A stretch of DNA of 64,000 nucleotides from an uncultured Muribaculaceae bacterium (GCA_910586455.1 CAJUHX010000001.1:7501-71500); one strand, 5' to 3'. Positions 25,692-35,621 are shown, counted from the first letter of the stretch. Notes: generated by a model not told the origin, from the letters alone. Numbers and translations: made by a program.

Positions 25692-27065
25692 ATGAATCAT
25701 TCTGATAACCAAGCCCCCCGCCGCCGCATAGTGGTGCTGGGAGGCGGCGAAAGCGGCACCGGAGCCGCCATTCTGGCCAAAGACAAAGGCATGGACGTAT
25801 GGCTGAGCGACTTTGGCAAGATAGCGCCCAAATACAAGGATATGCTCGACTCCGAAGGCATTGCCTGGGAAGAGGGCGGACACAGCATGGACCGCATCCT
25901 CGCAGCCGACGAAGTGGTGAAGTCGCCCGGAATCCCCGACTCGGCGCCGGTAATGAAGGCGATACTGGGAAAAGGCATTCCGGTGATTTCCGAAATTGAA
26001 TTCGCCGGACGTTACACCGATGCCAAGATGGTGTGTATTACAGGCTCCAACGGTAAAACCACCACCACTCTGCTCACATACCACATACTCCGCGACGCAG
26101 GCCTCAATGTGGGTCTGGCCGGAAATGTGGGCCGGAGTCTGGCACTGCAGGTGGCACGCGAACACCACGATGTGTACGTGATTGAACTTAGCTCGTTCCA
26201 GCTCGACAACATGTACGACTTCAAGGCCAACATTGCAGTGATTCTGAATATTACGCCCGACCATCTCGACCGCTACGACTACAAGATGCAGAACTACGTC
26301 AACGCCAAGTTCCGCATTCTGCAGAACCTAACCCCGGGCGACGCCTTCATATACTGGAACGACGACCCCGTGATTGCAGCACAGCTCAAGCAGGTAAGCA
26401 CCGAGGCCACCATGTACCCCTTCAGCGAAAAACCCGAGGAAGGCGACGCCGCATACGTCGACGCCGAGGCCCGCATGATTATAAACACTCCGGGCACATC
26501 GTTGTCGATGCCGCGGGCCGACCTGTCGCTCCACGGACTCCACAACCTTTACAACTCCATGGCCGCCGGCATTTCGGCCTGCCTGCTGAACATAAAGAAC
26601 GACGACGTGCGCAAGGCCCTCAGCGACTTCAACAGCGTGGAACACCGCCTCGAACCGGTTGCGACCATCGACGGCGTGCGCTGGATCAACGACTCCAAGG
26701 CCACCAACGTGAACTCCTGCTGGTACGCCCTCGAAAGTATGAACACTCCCACCGTGCTGATACTCGGCGGCAAGGACAAGGGCAACGACTACAGCGAGAT
26801 TCTGCCGCTGGTACAGCAGAAGGTCAAGGCTATTGTGGCAATGGGTGTAGACAACACCAAGATTATGGAATACTTCGGCGACAAGGGGCCGCAGTTAGTC
26901 GACACACACTCGCTGCAGGAAGCCGTGGAGGCATGCAGCCGCCTCGCCGTCAAAGGCGACACCGTGCTGCTGTCGCCCTGCTGCGCCAGCTTCGACCTCT
27001 TCAGCAGCTACGAGGACCGAGGACACAAATTCAAAGCCGAAGTTTTAAAACTGAACAAACAATAA
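25692..27065 (+). CDS. murD: UDP-N-acetylmuramoylalanine--D-glutamate ligase
   Basis: Mur ligase that adds D-glutamate to UDP-MurNAc-L-alanine, 457 residues. The N-terminal Rossmann-like domain begins VVLGGGESGTGAAILA. The ATP site is TGSNGKTTTTLLTYHIL (about residue 117). The metal/phosphate block is ELSSFQLDNM and the C-terminal motifs are VEHRLEPVATIDGVRWINDSKATNV and LILGGKDKGNDY. Its stop overlaps the ftsW ATG by one base. Confidence 0.96.
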   Translation: MNHSDNQAPRRRIVVLGGGESGTGAAILAKDKGMDVWLSDFGKIAPKYKDMLDSEGIAWEEGGHSMDRILAADEVVKSPGIPDSAPVMKAILGKGIPVISEIEFAGRYTDAKMVCITGSNGKTTTTLLTYHILRDAGLNVGLAGNVGRSLALQVAREHHDVYVIELSSFQLDNMYDFKANIAVILNITPDHLDRYDYKMQNYVNAKFRILQNLTPGDAFIYWNDDPVIAAQLKQVSTEATMYPFSEKPEEGDAAYVDAEARMIINTPGTSLSMPRADLSLHGLHNLYNSMAAGISACLLNIKNDDVRKALSDFNSVEHRLEPVATIDGVRWINDSKATNVNSCWYALESMNTPTVLILGGKDKGNDYSEILPLVQQKVKAIVAMGVDNTKIMEYFGDKGPQLVDTHSLQEAVEACSRLAVKGDTVLLSPCCASFDLFSSYEDRGHKFKAEVLKLNKQ

Positions 27066-28423
27066 TGAACCAATCCGACACAATTCTTGATCGCGCCGGG
27101 ACTGATGCGGCGGAAGCACCCGCTGCATCGGCCAAGGCAGACTATGAAACATTGACGGAGCCGAACAAAAAACGCACCGACCGCTACATCTGGGGCATTT
27201 ACCTGCTGCTGCTGTTGGTTTCGCTCGTTGAGCTTTTCAGCGCATCGAGCCAGGAAGTCACAGCCGACAACATCTACGGCCCCATTATCCGCCACGCCCA
27301 GTTTCTGGGCATAGGCCTGCTGATTATGCTGGGCCTGCAGCGGCTGCACTACCGCTGGATTTACTTTTGCACACCGGCCTTTGTAGTGGCCAGTATCGGC
27401 GCCATGGTGCTGGTGCTGCTGGTGGGTGTGAACATCAACGGCGCCCGGCGAGGCCTGGGCATAGGCTCTTTTGTGGTGCTTCCGGCCGAGTTCATAAAGC
27501 TGGCGGCGGCTCTGGGCATGGCCTGGATTCTGGCCCGTAACCAGCTTAAGAAGTGCAACGACGTAAGCACTCGCGGTGTGGCGTACTGCCTGGCTCTGGT
27601 AGCGGTATGCTGCGGACTGCTGTTCTCGCACGGCCTTACAAACACCCTGCTGATTGTGGCCATAAGCCTGAGCATGATGGTAGTAGGCGGCGTGAGCATG
27701 AAAAAAATCGGTATTGTTTCACTGTGCTTCATTCTGGCGGGCGGCGGTGCCATAATATATAAACTGGCCGGACGAAACGACAATGTCACAGAGCAGGCCG
27801 TACGCATAGCCGAGCTCAACAAGGAAGAAGTGAAAACTTCGGCAGGCAACCGCTCCGATACCTGGATAGGCCGTTTGGAACGACACTTCAGGCTTGCCAA
27901 ATACGAAGACCCCATAAACAACCTCAACAAGCAGGAACAGTTCTCGTATATGGCCCAGGCTCATGGCGGCCTGTTTGGCGTAGGCCCCGGCAACTCGCGC
28001 GAGAACGCTCGCCTGCCACTGGCTTTCTCCGACTATATCTATGCCATAGTCATAGAGGAATGCGGCATGGTCACCGGGGTGGTGGTGCTGCTGCTTTACC
28101 TGCTTCTGCTGGCCCGCGCCGGCAGCATTGCCGTGCGCTTCAAGCAGACCTTCCCCTGTCTGCTGGTCATTGGCTGCGCGCTGTACATAGTCTATCAGGC
28201 CCTGTTCCACATGGCCATTGTGTCGGGTGTATTTCCGGTTTCAGGTCAGCCCCTGCCTCTGATAAGCAAGGGCGGCACCTCCATTATAGTCACCTCGATT
28301 GCCTTGGGCATAATGCTGTCGGTGAGCAGGCACGCAGCTGTAAAGGGCGACAAAGAGGCCATACGGGCCGAAATGAAAGTTCTGCCCGAAAATCTTCACA
28401 GTGATAATCCATCGCAACTCTGA
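27065..28423 (+). CDS. ftsW: Septal peptidoglycan polymerase FtsW
   Basis: SEDS-family glycosyltransferase that polymerises lipid II at the division site together with FtsI. 452 residues. The start is the ATG at 27065, overlapping the murD stop; a longer frame from 26933 lies within murD. An extended N-terminal tail of about 45 polar residues precedes the first helix (YIWGIYLLLLLVSLVELFSASS). SEDS signatures such as GARRGLGIGSFVVLPAEFIKLAAALGMAW and the late GPGNSRENARLPLAFSDYIYAIVIEECGM block are present. The aspartate in FSDYIYAII-type motifs is the candidate catalytic residue. Confidence 0.93.
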   Translation: MNQSDTILDRAGTDAAEAPAASAKADYETLTEPNKKRTDRYIWGIYLLLLLVSLVELFSASSQEVTADNIYGPIIRHAQFLGIGLLIMLGLQRLHYRWIYFCTPAFVVASIGAMVLVLLVGVNINGARRGLGIGSFVVLPAEFIKLAAALGMAWILARNQLKKCNDVSTRGVAYCLALVAVCCGLLFSHGLTNTLLIVAISLSMMVVGGVSMKKIGIVSLCFILAGGGAIIYKLAGRNDNVTEQAVRIAELNKEEVKTSAGNRSDTWIGRLERHFRLAKYEDPINNLNKQEQFSYMAQAHGGLFGVGPGNSRENARLPLAFSDYIYAIVIEECGMVTGVVVLLLYLLLLARAGSIAVRFKQTFPCLLVIGCALYIVYQALFHMAIVSGVFPVSGQPLPLISKGGTSIIVTSIALGIMLSVSRHAAVKGDKEAIRAEMKVLPENLHSDNPSQL

Positions 28424-28431
28424 TTTTGCAA

Positions 28432-29538
28432 ATGATCGAACTTAAAAAAGTGATAATAAGCGGCGGCGGTACCGGCGGACACATATTTCCGGCGGTATCG
28501 ATTGCCAATGCCCTGCGCAAGCGTTTCCCCGACATCGACATATTGTTTGTAGGAGCCGAAGGACGCATGGAAATGGAACGGGTGCCCAAAGCCGGATATC
28601 CGATTGTGGGCCTGCCGGTAAGCGGCTTCGACCGCAAGCACCTGCTGCGCAACTTCAAGGTGCTGTGGCGCTTGTGGAAGAGCATGCGCCGGGCCAAATC
28701 GGTTATCAAATCGTTCAAGCCGCAGGTGGCTGTGGGCGTGGGCGGATATGCCTCGGGGCCCACTCTGAAAGCCGCCCAGAAAAAAGGCATACCCACCGTA
28801 CTGCAGGAACAGAATTCATACCCGGGCGTAACCAACAAGATGCTGGGCAAGAACGCCCGCGTGATATGCACCGCCTACGAAGATGCCTGCCGCTTCTTTC
28901 CCGAGGGTAAAGTAGTGCTTACCGGCAATCCGGTACGTGCAGCCCTGCTCGACGTAGACCTGACTCAGGCCGAGGCCAAAAGCAAGCTTGGCTTCGACCC
29001 CGCCGGGCCGCTGGTGCTGGTAGTAGGCGGCAGTCTGGGCGCACGCACCATCAACCGCAGCATGGCCGCCGGACTGCAGCAGTTTGTCGACAACGGCATA
29101 CAGCTGCTGTGGCAGACCGGCAAAGCATACGAAAACGAAATCCCGGCCGCCCTCAACGGCATGCCGGGCAGCATAAAGGCCACTCCTTTTATCGACGACA
29201 TGGGCCTGGCATATCGCGCCGCCGACCTGGTGGTGGCACGGGCCGGAGCAGGCACCATCAGCGAACTTCAGCTGCTGGGCAAAGCCGTACTGCTGGTGCC
29301 GTCGCCCAACGTGGCCGAGGACCATCAGCGCAAAAATGCCCAGGCCCTGGTGAACCATCAGGCCGCAGAAATGGTTCTTGATGCCGATGCTCCCGCCCGC
29401 CTTACCGCCGAGGCTATAGCTCTGGTAAAGCAGCCGCAGCGCCTCAAGGTCATGAGCGATGCAATATCGGCTATGGCCCTGCGCGACAGCGCCGAAAAGA
29501 TTGTGGACGAAATTATAAAAGCCGTCGCTGAGGCCTGA
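28432..29538 (+). CDS. murG: Undecaprenyldiphospho-muramoylpentapeptide beta-N-acetylglucosaminyltransferase
   Basis: Peripheral membrane GT28 glycosyltransferase that converts lipid I to lipid II. 368 residues from the ATG at 28432; a TTG six bases earlier is less likely. The N-terminal glycine loop is ISGGGTGGHIFPAVSIANAL. The UDP-GlcNAc side is marked by VVGGSLGARTINRSM and by VVARAGAGTISELQLLGKAVLLVPSPNVAEDHQRKNA. The eight-base gap to ftsW and order in the cluster are usual for Bacteroidales. Confidence 0.96.
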   Translation: MIELKKVIISGGGTGGHIFPAVSIANALRKRFPDIDILFVGAEGRMEMERVPKAGYPIVGLPVSGFDRKHLLRNFKVLWRLWKSMRRAKSVIKSFKPQVAVGVGGYASGPTLKAAQKKGIPTVLQEQNSYPGVTNKMLGKNARVICTAYEDACRFFPEGKVVLTGNPVRAALLDVDLTQAEAKSKLGFDPAGPLVLVVGGSLGARTINRSMAAGLQQFVDNGIQLLWQTGKAYENEIPAALNGMPGSIKATPFIDDMGLAYRAADLVVARAGAGTISELQLLGKAVLLVPSPNVAEDHQRKNAQALVNHQAAEMVLDADAPARLTAEAIALVKQPQRLKVMSDAISAMALRDSAEKIVDEIIKAVAEA

Positions 29539-29581
29539 AGCACCCTTGACGACGCCACACCAGCAAAACCCACTGAACGCA

Positions 29582-30955
29582 ATGCAATACAGCAACATAT
29601 ACTTTGTAGGAGCAGGCGGCATAGGCATGGCCGCCCTCGAACGATATTACCTTTCGCGCGGCCTTAATGTGGCCGGCTACGACCGCACTCCTTCGGCCCT
29701 TACCGGCAAACTCGCCGAAGAGGGCGTACAAATATCATACGACGACTCCATGGACGCTGTGCCCGAGGCCTTCCGCAATCCGGCCGACACACTGGTGATA
29801 TACACCCCGGCAGTACCGGCCTCCAACGTGCCCCTGACATTCTTCCACAGCGGCGGTTTCAACATCATTAAGCGAGCAGCCGCCCTGGGCATGATTACTC
29901 GCGGCTCCAAAGCCATCTGCTTTGCCGGCACCCACGGCAAGACTACAACATCGAGCATGTGCGCCCACATACTCCACTGCGGCCATGCAGGCTGCAACGC
30001 TTTCTTAGGTGGTATTCTGCGCAACTATGGCAGCAACCTGCTGCTGTCGGCTACATCGCCCTATTCGGTGGTGGAGGCCGACGAGTACGACCGATCTTTC
30101 CATCAGCTCACGCCATACATTGCCGTAATCACGGCCACCGACCCCGACCACCTCGACATCTACGGCACCGAGGAGGCCTATCTGGAGAGCTTCGCCCACT
30201 TTACCGGGCTTATTCGCCCCGACGGCAAACTGCTGCTGCACACAGGGCTGAAACTCGTTCCTGAGGCCGCCGCTTCAGTTGAAGTCCGCACATACTCGCG
30301 CAACGAAGGCGACTACCACGCCGAGAACGTGCGCAGCGGCGACGGTTCCATACACTTCGACTTTGTATATCCCGGCGGACGCATCGACGGCATCGAACTC
30401 GGCGTACCTGTCGACATCAACATCGAGAACGCCGTGGCTTCCCTGGCAGCCTGTCATCTGGCCGGCGAACTCGAACCGGCGAGCGCCGCTGCCGCCATGG
30501 CATCGTATCTGGGCGCCGAGCGCCGCTTCCAGTTCCACCTCAAAGAGCAGGCACCCGGCGGCCACGTGATAATCGACGACTACGCACACCACCCCGCCGA
30601 ACTGGCCCGCAGCATACAGTCGGTGCGCGCCCTGTATCCGCAGCGCAGGCTCACCGTAGCCTTCCAGCCCCACCTGTACAGCCGCACCCGCGACTTTGCC
30701 GACGAATTCGCCCAAGCCCTCTCGCAGGCCGACGAAGTGATTCTTACCGACCTGTATCCCGCCCGCGAAGAACCAATACCCGGCGTCAGCTCGGAAATAA
30801 TCTTCAACAAAATAAAAAACAGCGAAAAATTGCTGATTTCCAAAGAAGACTTTGTAGATACATTAAAAAATCGTAACTTTGAAATTCTATTGGCAGCCGG
30901 AGCGGGCGACCTAAGCCTCTACCTGCCAAAGTTAGTGGAAAGTTTGAAATGCTGA
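29582..30955 (+). CDS. murC: UDP-N-acetylmuramate--L-alanine ligase
   Basis: Mur ligase that adds L-alanine to UDP-MurNAc, the first stem-peptide step. 457 residues. The ATG at 29582 is used; it puts the NIYFVGAGGIGMAALERYY Rossmann motif at the start as in other MurC proteins, while a TTG at 29546 would add a non-conserved tail. The ATP site is AGTHGKTTTSSMCAHIL. EADEYDRSFHQLTPYIAVITATDPDHLDIYGT and IDDYAHHPAELARSIQSVR complete the signature. It overlaps ftsQ by seven bases. Confidence 0.95.
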   Translation: MQYSNIYFVGAGGIGMAALERYYLSRGLNVAGYDRTPSALTGKLAEEGVQISYDDSMDAVPEAFRNPADTLVIYTPAVPASNVPLTFFHSGGFNIIKRAAALGMITRGSKAICFAGTHGKTTTSSMCAHILHCGHAGCNAFLGGILRNYGSNLLLSATSPYSVVEADEYDRSFHQLTPYIAVITATDPDHLDIYGTEEAYLESFAHFTGLIRPDGKLLLHTGLKLVPEAAASVEVRTYSRNEGDYHAENVRSGDGSIHFDFVYPGGRIDGIELGVPVDINIENAVASLAACHLAGELEPASAAAAMASYLGAERRFQFHLKEQAPGGHVIIDDYAHHPAELARSIQSVRALYPQRRLTVAFQPHLYSRTRDFADEFAQALSQADEVILTDLYPAREEPIPGVSSEIIFNKIKNSEKLLISKEDFVDTLKNRNFEILLAAGAGDLSLYLPKLVESLKC

Positions 30956-31800
30956 CGAAAACCTCCGTAATACGATGCGTGCTGGCACTGCTGATGATGG
31001 TGTATCTGGCAGTGATGCTGCCCCTGGCCAAGGGCAACGCTGCCTCACGCCCGTACTCAGGGGTACAATTCGCCATAGCCGACTCGCTGGGCACAGGCTT
31101 TGTAAACGCCGACGACATCCGGCGCGAATGCCAACGGCACTTCGGCGGCCTCGACAGCATCAGCTCGCACCACATACGCCTCCACGAAATAGAGCGCGTG
31201 CTGGGCAATCTGCCGCAAATCGAAAGTGTAAACGCAGCGGTACTTTGCAACGGCACACTGCGCCTCGACATTGTACCCATGATGCCAGTGGCGCGGGTGT
31301 TCGAGCACAACCGCTCATACTACATCAACCGAAGCGGCAAACGTATCGACGCCAATATCGAATACCACATCGACGTGCCGGTGGTGAGCGGACACTTCGA
31401 CTCAATACACAATCCGGCCAGACTGCTGCCGGTGCTCGACTACATAAAATCGCACCCCGACATCAATAATCTGGTATCGGCAGTGAACTCCGACCGCAAT
31501 CACGACATTATACTTGTGCCGGTAATCCGCGGCCATGTGGTGAACTTCGGCGACACATCGCTGATAGCCGACAAGTTCGCCCGCATCAAAAGCTTCTACA
31601 ACAATGTGATGCCGGTAAAAGGATGGGACTACTACGAAAGCCTGTCGGTGAAATGGCGAGGCCAGATAGTGGCCACGCGCTACGACAAGCCTAAGGCATC
31701 GGTGCTGAATCTTGCCACCAACGAAGACTACAACGAAGTTCCCGACTCGATGCTGACCACGCCGCTCGTTTACCCCCAAGAACTCATCAACCGGCAATAA
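30949..31800 (+). CDS. ftsQ: FtsQ-like cell division protein
   Basis: Bitopic divisome protein, 283 residues. A short cytoplasmic tail and one membrane helix (about 11-27) precede a POTRA-like region (ADSLGTGFVNADDIRRECQRHFGGLDS) and the beta domain (NLPQIESVNAAVLCNGTLRLDIVPMMPVARVF, with RSYYINRSGKRIDANI after it). Placement between murC and ftsA supports the call, as the sequence is poorly conserved. The 3' end is 57 bases before ftsA. Confidence 0.85.
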   Translation: MLTKTSVIRCVLALLMMVYLAVMLPLAKGNAASRPYSGVQFAIADSLGTGFVNADDIRRECQRHFGGLDSISSHHIRLHEIERVLGNLPQIESVNAAVLCNGTLRLDIVPMMPVARVFEHNRSYYINRSGKRIDANIEYHIDVPVVSGHFDSIHNPARLLPVLDYIKSHPDINNLVSAVNSDRNHDIILVPVIRGHVVNFGDTSLIADKFARIKSFYNNVMPVKGWDYYESLSVKWRGQIVATRYDKPKASVLNLATNEDYNEVPDSMLTTPLVYPQELINRQ

Positions 31801-31857
31801 CCCTACCTTTATACACGAAAGCATTCCTAAAAGAGCTAATCGATTTAATCCAAGCGC

Positions 31858-33435
31858 ATGGAACCCAGATATATAGTAGCAATAGAAATAGGCAGCAGCA
31901 AGATTCACGGCGCAGTGGCGCAGGTGGATTCCGACAGCGGCGCCATACAAGTGATAGCCTCGGAGGTGCAGCATGCTGCAAACAGCGTGCGCCACGGGCG
32001 AGTGAGCAATGTTCAGGAAGTGTCCGACCTGGTCAACGGCATTGTACGCAAACTCGAGAACAACCAGGCCGTGATGCCACGCAAAATCAGCGAAATCTAC
32101 ATCAGTCTGGGCGGCCGGTCGCTCACTACCGTGCCGGCCAAGGCAAGCATCGACTTCGCCAACGAAACCGAAATCACCGCCGATGCCATAAAGCGCCTGA
32201 AAAAGGAGGCTGAATTCGGCCTTACCACAACCAAAAGCATACTCGACCTGCTGCCGCGGCGATATTACGTCGACAACAAGGAGGTAACCAACATGGCCGG
32301 AACTTTCGGCTCGCGTGCGAGCATCGACTTCACTGCCATAATATGCGCCCAGGAAAACCGCGCAAACCTCGAACGCATAAAGCTCGACTCTCCTCTGCTG
32401 CGGCGGCGCAACTATCTGATACGCCCCCTGGCGATAGCCGACATGGTACTCGACTCCAACGAGCGCCAGCTGGGTTGCGCACTGGTGGATTTCGGAGCCG
32501 AAACCACCACTCTGAGCATATACAAAGAGGGTGCCCTGCAGTTCGCCGTGACTCTGCCGCTGGGTTCGCGCAACGTGACCCGCGACCTTATGGGCGGCCT
32601 GAAACTGACCGAGGACCGTGCCGAACAGCTTAAAATCGAACACGGCAACGCCATTAACGAACGCCCCTGCGGCGCTCCTCTCTCGGCCGACCAGGTAGAC
32701 ATCAACCAGTTTGTTCACGCCCGTACAGGCGAAATCATAGCCAATGTGATACACCAGGCCGAGGCCGCCGGATACAAGGTGGGCGACCTGCCTGCCGGAA
32801 TAATTGCCGTGGGCGGCGGCGCACGGATGCGCAACTTCCTCACTGCCCTGTCCACTCAGTCGAAAATGCGAGTGCGCCATGGCGTGGCCGACCCACAGAT
32901 ACACCTCTGCCACGGATTAGACCCCGATGTCGACGTCGACATCATAGCCCTGCTCAAGGCAGCTGCAGCCATGCCCGGCAACTCCTGCCTGTTCCTCGAC
33001 CGGACTATGGAAGAAAAAACCGAACCGGAGTCCGGACACCGTCCCGACGATGAGGCAGCAGCCGACAACTACCGCAGGCCCGTAAATGAATCGGACAGCG
33101 ACCTGCTCGACGATGATCCCGACGACGAATTCGAAGCTCGGCCTCCTAAAAAGCAGGGCTGGTTCAGCCGCATGCTAAACCGGCGCAAGGCCGACGAACG
33201 ACGCGAACAGCTCCTGGAAGATGCCCGGCGCGACGAGGAGGAACGACGCGAACGCCAACGCCAACGCCGCGAAGACCAGGAAACCATCGACCCTATGGCC
33301 GATGAAGACGACTCCGACGACATGGCCGAAATTGATTATGCCGAAACCAAAAGCCTTATCGGCAAATTCAAAAACAAGGTTACAAGCTACCTTGAACGCG
33401 GCACCGAGGCCGACCTCGACGACCGTAACAATTAA
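31858..33435 (+). CDS. ftsA: Cell division protein FtsA with a long charged C-terminal extension
   Basis: Actin-like protein that tethers FtsZ to the membrane. 525 residues; about 390 form the actin fold. The ATPase motifs include VAIEIGSSKIHGAVAQ (phosphate 1), the ALVDFGAETTTLSIYKEGALQFAVTLPLGSRNVTRDL block (phosphate 2) and AGIIAVGGGARMRNF (adenosine). The remaining 135 residues are an unusual linker with alternating acidic (LDDDPDDEFE) and strongly basic/acidic helix segments (residues about 435-475). It ends in an amphipathic stretch (SLIGKFKNKVTSYLE) that fits the FtsA membrane-targeting helix. The call is secure; the extension is noted under findings. Confidence 0.95.
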   Translation: MEPRYIVAIEIGSSKIHGAVAQVDSDSGAIQVIASEVQHAANSVRHGRVSNVQEVSDLVNGIVRKLENNQAVMPRKISEIYISLGGRSLTTVPAKASIDFANETEITADAIKRLKKEAEFGLTTTKSILDLLPRRYYVDNKEVTNMAGTFGSRASIDFTAIICAQENRANLERIKLDSPLLRRRNYLIRPLAIADMVLDSNERQLGCALVDFGAETTTLSIYKEGALQFAVTLPLGSRNVTRDLMGGLKLTEDRAEQLKIEHGNAINERPCGAPLSADQVDINQFVHARTGEIIANVIHQAEAAGYKVGDLPAGIIAVGGGARMRNFLTALSTQSKMRVRHGVADPQIHLCHGLDPDVDVDIIALLKAAAAMPGNSCLFLDRTMEEKTEPESGHRPDDEAAADNYRRPVNESDSDLLDDDPDDEFEARPPKKQGWFSRMLNRRKADERREQLLEDARRDEEERRERQRQRREDQETIDPMADEDDSDDMAEIDYAETKSLIGKFKNKVTSYLERGTEADLDDRNN

Positions 33436-33470
33436 TCCACACCACTCCCCTGACGAAAATACAAGCAACT

Positions 33471-34862
33471 ATGTCAAGTGAAAATATGTCGCCCGACGAC
33501 CTCCAGTATATCGACAAATACAACCAGCCCGACTACGACCCCGACCGTATAATGGTGATTGGCGTGGGCGGTGGCGGCAGCAATGCCGTCAACCACATGT
33601 TCAAGCAGAATATCCAGTGCGTGTCGTTCGTCGTAATAAACACCGACCAGCAGGCTCTGCGCCGCTCGCCTGTGCCAACCAAAGTTCTCATTGGCCCCAC
33701 TGTAACCAAAGGCCGCGGTGCCGGAAACATTCCCGAGAAAGCCTTCCAGGCCGCCGAAGAAAGCGCCGCCGACATCGACCGCCTCTTTACCGACGAAACC
33801 GACATGGTGTTCATCACCGCCTCGATGGGCGGCGGCACAGGCACCGGAGCCGCTCCGGTGGTGGCACGCATAGCACGCGAGCGCGGTCTGCTTACTGTGG
33901 GCATTGTAACCATACCCTTCCTGTTCGAGGGCATGAAGAAAATCAACAAGGCCCTGGCTGGCGCCGAAGAGATGCGCAAATATGTCGACACCCTGCTGAT
34001 TATCAACAACGAACGCCTGTCGGAAATATACCCCAGCCTGCGTTTTGAGGAAGCCTTTGCCAAGGCCGACGACACCCTCTCAACCGCCGCACGCTCTATT
34101 GCCGAAATCATTACCAACGACGGCTACATAAACCTCGACTTCAACGACGTCGACACCACTCTGCGCAACGGAGGCACCGCCCTGATTTCGGTGGGCTACG
34201 GCGAGGGCGAAAACCGTGTGACAAACGCCATCAACGACGCCCTGCACTCGCCGCTGCTGAAAAACGCAAACGTTTTCTCGTCGCAGCGACTGCTGTTCAA
34301 CCTCTGCTACTCGCGCGAGGCCGAGCAGGCATTCAAGGCCGAAGAAGCTCGCGAGCTGTCGGCATTCATCACCAAAATCGACTCTCAGGTCGAAGTGGAC
34401 GTCATATGGGGTATCACCTACGACGAAACTCTGGGCAACCGCGTGAAATTCACAATTCTCGCCGCCGGATTCGACGCTGACAGCGACAACGATGCCTCCG
34501 AAGCCAAGCTCGACGTCCGGCCTGCCGCACGCCCTGCCGACGCCGATGTCAGCCGCAAACCCATAGATAAAGAAAAGATTGCCGACTACTACGGCACCGA
34601 AAAAATCGACGACCTCCAGCGGCTCAAGGAGCAGCAGCGCTACATAATCCTGAGCCCCGACCAGATTGACAACGACGACATAATCGAAACCCTCGAGCGC
34701 ACCCCCGCCTACAACCGCGACAAGAAGATGGCTGCACGCAGCGTGAAAGCTCCCGGACAGGCAGTACCCAATCCGACGCCGCACCACGAGGAAAGCGCCC
34801 GCGGACAGCAGCCTACAGCCAAACCGGGCAACAACGTTGTATTCTTCTCCGACGACGAATAA
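33471..34862 (+). CDS. ftsZ: Cell division GTPase FtsZ
   Basis: Tubulin-like GTPase that forms the Z ring. 463 residues. GTP-binding motifs are VGVGGGGSNAVNHM (about residue 26), GGGTGTGAAPVVARIARE (the tubulin signature, about residue 122) and the T7 loop region NLDFNDVDTTLRNGG. A long acidic C-terminal linker ends in the short tail GNNVVFFSDDE, the likely FtsA-binding peptide. It starts 35 bases after ftsA and is followed by a strong hairpin. Confidence 0.97.
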   Translation: MSSENMSPDDLQYIDKYNQPDYDPDRIMVIGVGGGGSNAVNHMFKQNIQCVSFVVINTDQQALRRSPVPTKVLIGPTVTKGRGAGNIPEKAFQAAEESAADIDRLFTDETDMVFITASMGGGTGTGAAPVVARIARERGLLTVGIVTIPFLFEGMKKINKALAGAEEMRKYVDTLLIINNERLSEIYPSLRFEEAFAKADDTLSTAARSIAEIITNDGYINLDFNDVDTTLRNGGTALISVGYGEGENRVTNAINDALHSPLLKNANVFSSQRLLFNLCYSREAEQAFKAEEARELSAFITKIDSQVEVDVIWGITYDETLGNRVKFTILAAGFDADSDNDASEAKLDVRPAARPADADVSRKPIDKEKIADYYGTEKIDDLQRLKEQQRYIILSPDQIDNDDIIETLERTPAYNRDKKMAARSVKAPGQAVPNPTPHHEESARGQQPTAKPGNNVVFFSDDE

Positions 34863-34872
34863 CCCCCTCCCC

Positions 34873-34902
34873 GGAGTGGAGGCATGAATGCCTCCACTCC
34901 GA
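34873..34902 (+). terminator. Strong hairpin after ftsZ (probable attenuating terminator, no T tract)
   Basis: CGGAGTGGAGGCAT at 34873-34886 and ATGCCTCCACTCCG at 34889-34902 form a perfect 14-base stem with a two-base loop, eleven bases past the ftsZ stop. The T run of a classical terminator is missing. The core GGAGGCA/TGCCTCC also occurs in a hairpin inside mfd (49965-49996), so it may instead belong to a repeated palindrome family. Confidence 0.6.
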
Positions 34903-34946
34903 GCCGACGGCACGTACGCCCCAAAATACACTCAACTCCTCAGAAT

Positions 34947-35621
34947 ATGAAAAAACTCGTAATCTCCACCGGCGCAGGCATGAGCGCCGAAAGCGGCATC
35001 AGCACCTTCCGCGACGCAGGCGGACTGTGGGAACAGTACCCCGTAATGCAGGTGGCCTCGGCCGAAGGTTTCGCCGCAGACCCCGCGTTGGTACACCATT
35101 TTTACAACGAACGACGCAAACAACTCATCAGCTGCGTGCCCAACGAAGGCCACCGCATCATCGCCGAGCTGGAAAAACGCTTCGACGTATACGTCATAAC
35201 CCAGAACGTCGACGATCTGCACGAGCGCGCCGGCTCATCGAAAGTACTCCACCTGCACGGCGAACTGATGAAAGCCCGCGCCATGGACGACGAGAACCTC
35301 ACCTTCCGGCTCACACCCGAGTCGTATGTAACCTCCGTCGAAAGCCTCTTCGACGGTCACCGTGTGCGCCCGCACATAGTATTCTTCGGCGAGGCCGTGC
35401 CCAACTTCGAGCCCGCCACCGAGCTTGCCGCCCAAGCCGACATCTTCGTAATCATCGGCACCTCATTGGCCGTATATCCGGCAGCCTCACTGCTGCACTA
35501 CGTACGCCGCGGAGTGCCCGTGTACTACATCGACCCCAATCCCGCCGAAGTTCCGGCAGGCGTAACCGTACTGCGCTGCGGCGCCTCCGAAGGCCTCCGC
35601 CGCCTCGCCGACATGATATAA
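34947..35621 (+). CDS. cobB: NAD-dependent protein deacylase (sirtuin)
   Basis: Class III sirtuin that removes lysine acyl groups using NAD+. 224 residues. The start is the ATG at 34947, since family members begin at KLVISTGAGMSAESGISTFRD; a frame from 34884 would translate the hairpin. The catalytic histidine is in STKV-like HLHGEL (SSKVLHLHGELMKAR), with TQNVDDLHERAG before it. NAD contacts include VIIGTSLAVYPAASL. The usual Cys4 zinc site is not visible, as in several bacterial short sirtuins. Likely transcribed past the hairpin from ftsZ. Confidence 0.92.
   Translation: MKKLVISTGAGMSAESGISTFRDAGGLWEQYPVMQVASAEGFAADPALVHHFYNERRKQLISCVPNEGHRIIAELEKRFDVYVITQNVDDLHERAGSSKVLHLHGELMKARAMDDENLTFRLTPESYVTSVESLFDGHRVRPHIVFFGEAVPNFEPATELAAQADIFVIIGTSLAVYPAASLLHYVRRGVPVYYIDPNPAEVPAGVTVLRCGASEGLRRLADMI

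Noticed and set aside
31402..32913. 503-codon frame opposite ftsQ/ftsA
   Set aside because: Overlaps two certain division genes on the other strand and shows no recognisable motif.
34884..34946. Longer start for the sirtuin at 34884
   Set aside because: It would translate the post-ftsZ hairpin, and family members begin at the glycine-rich loop near 34947.
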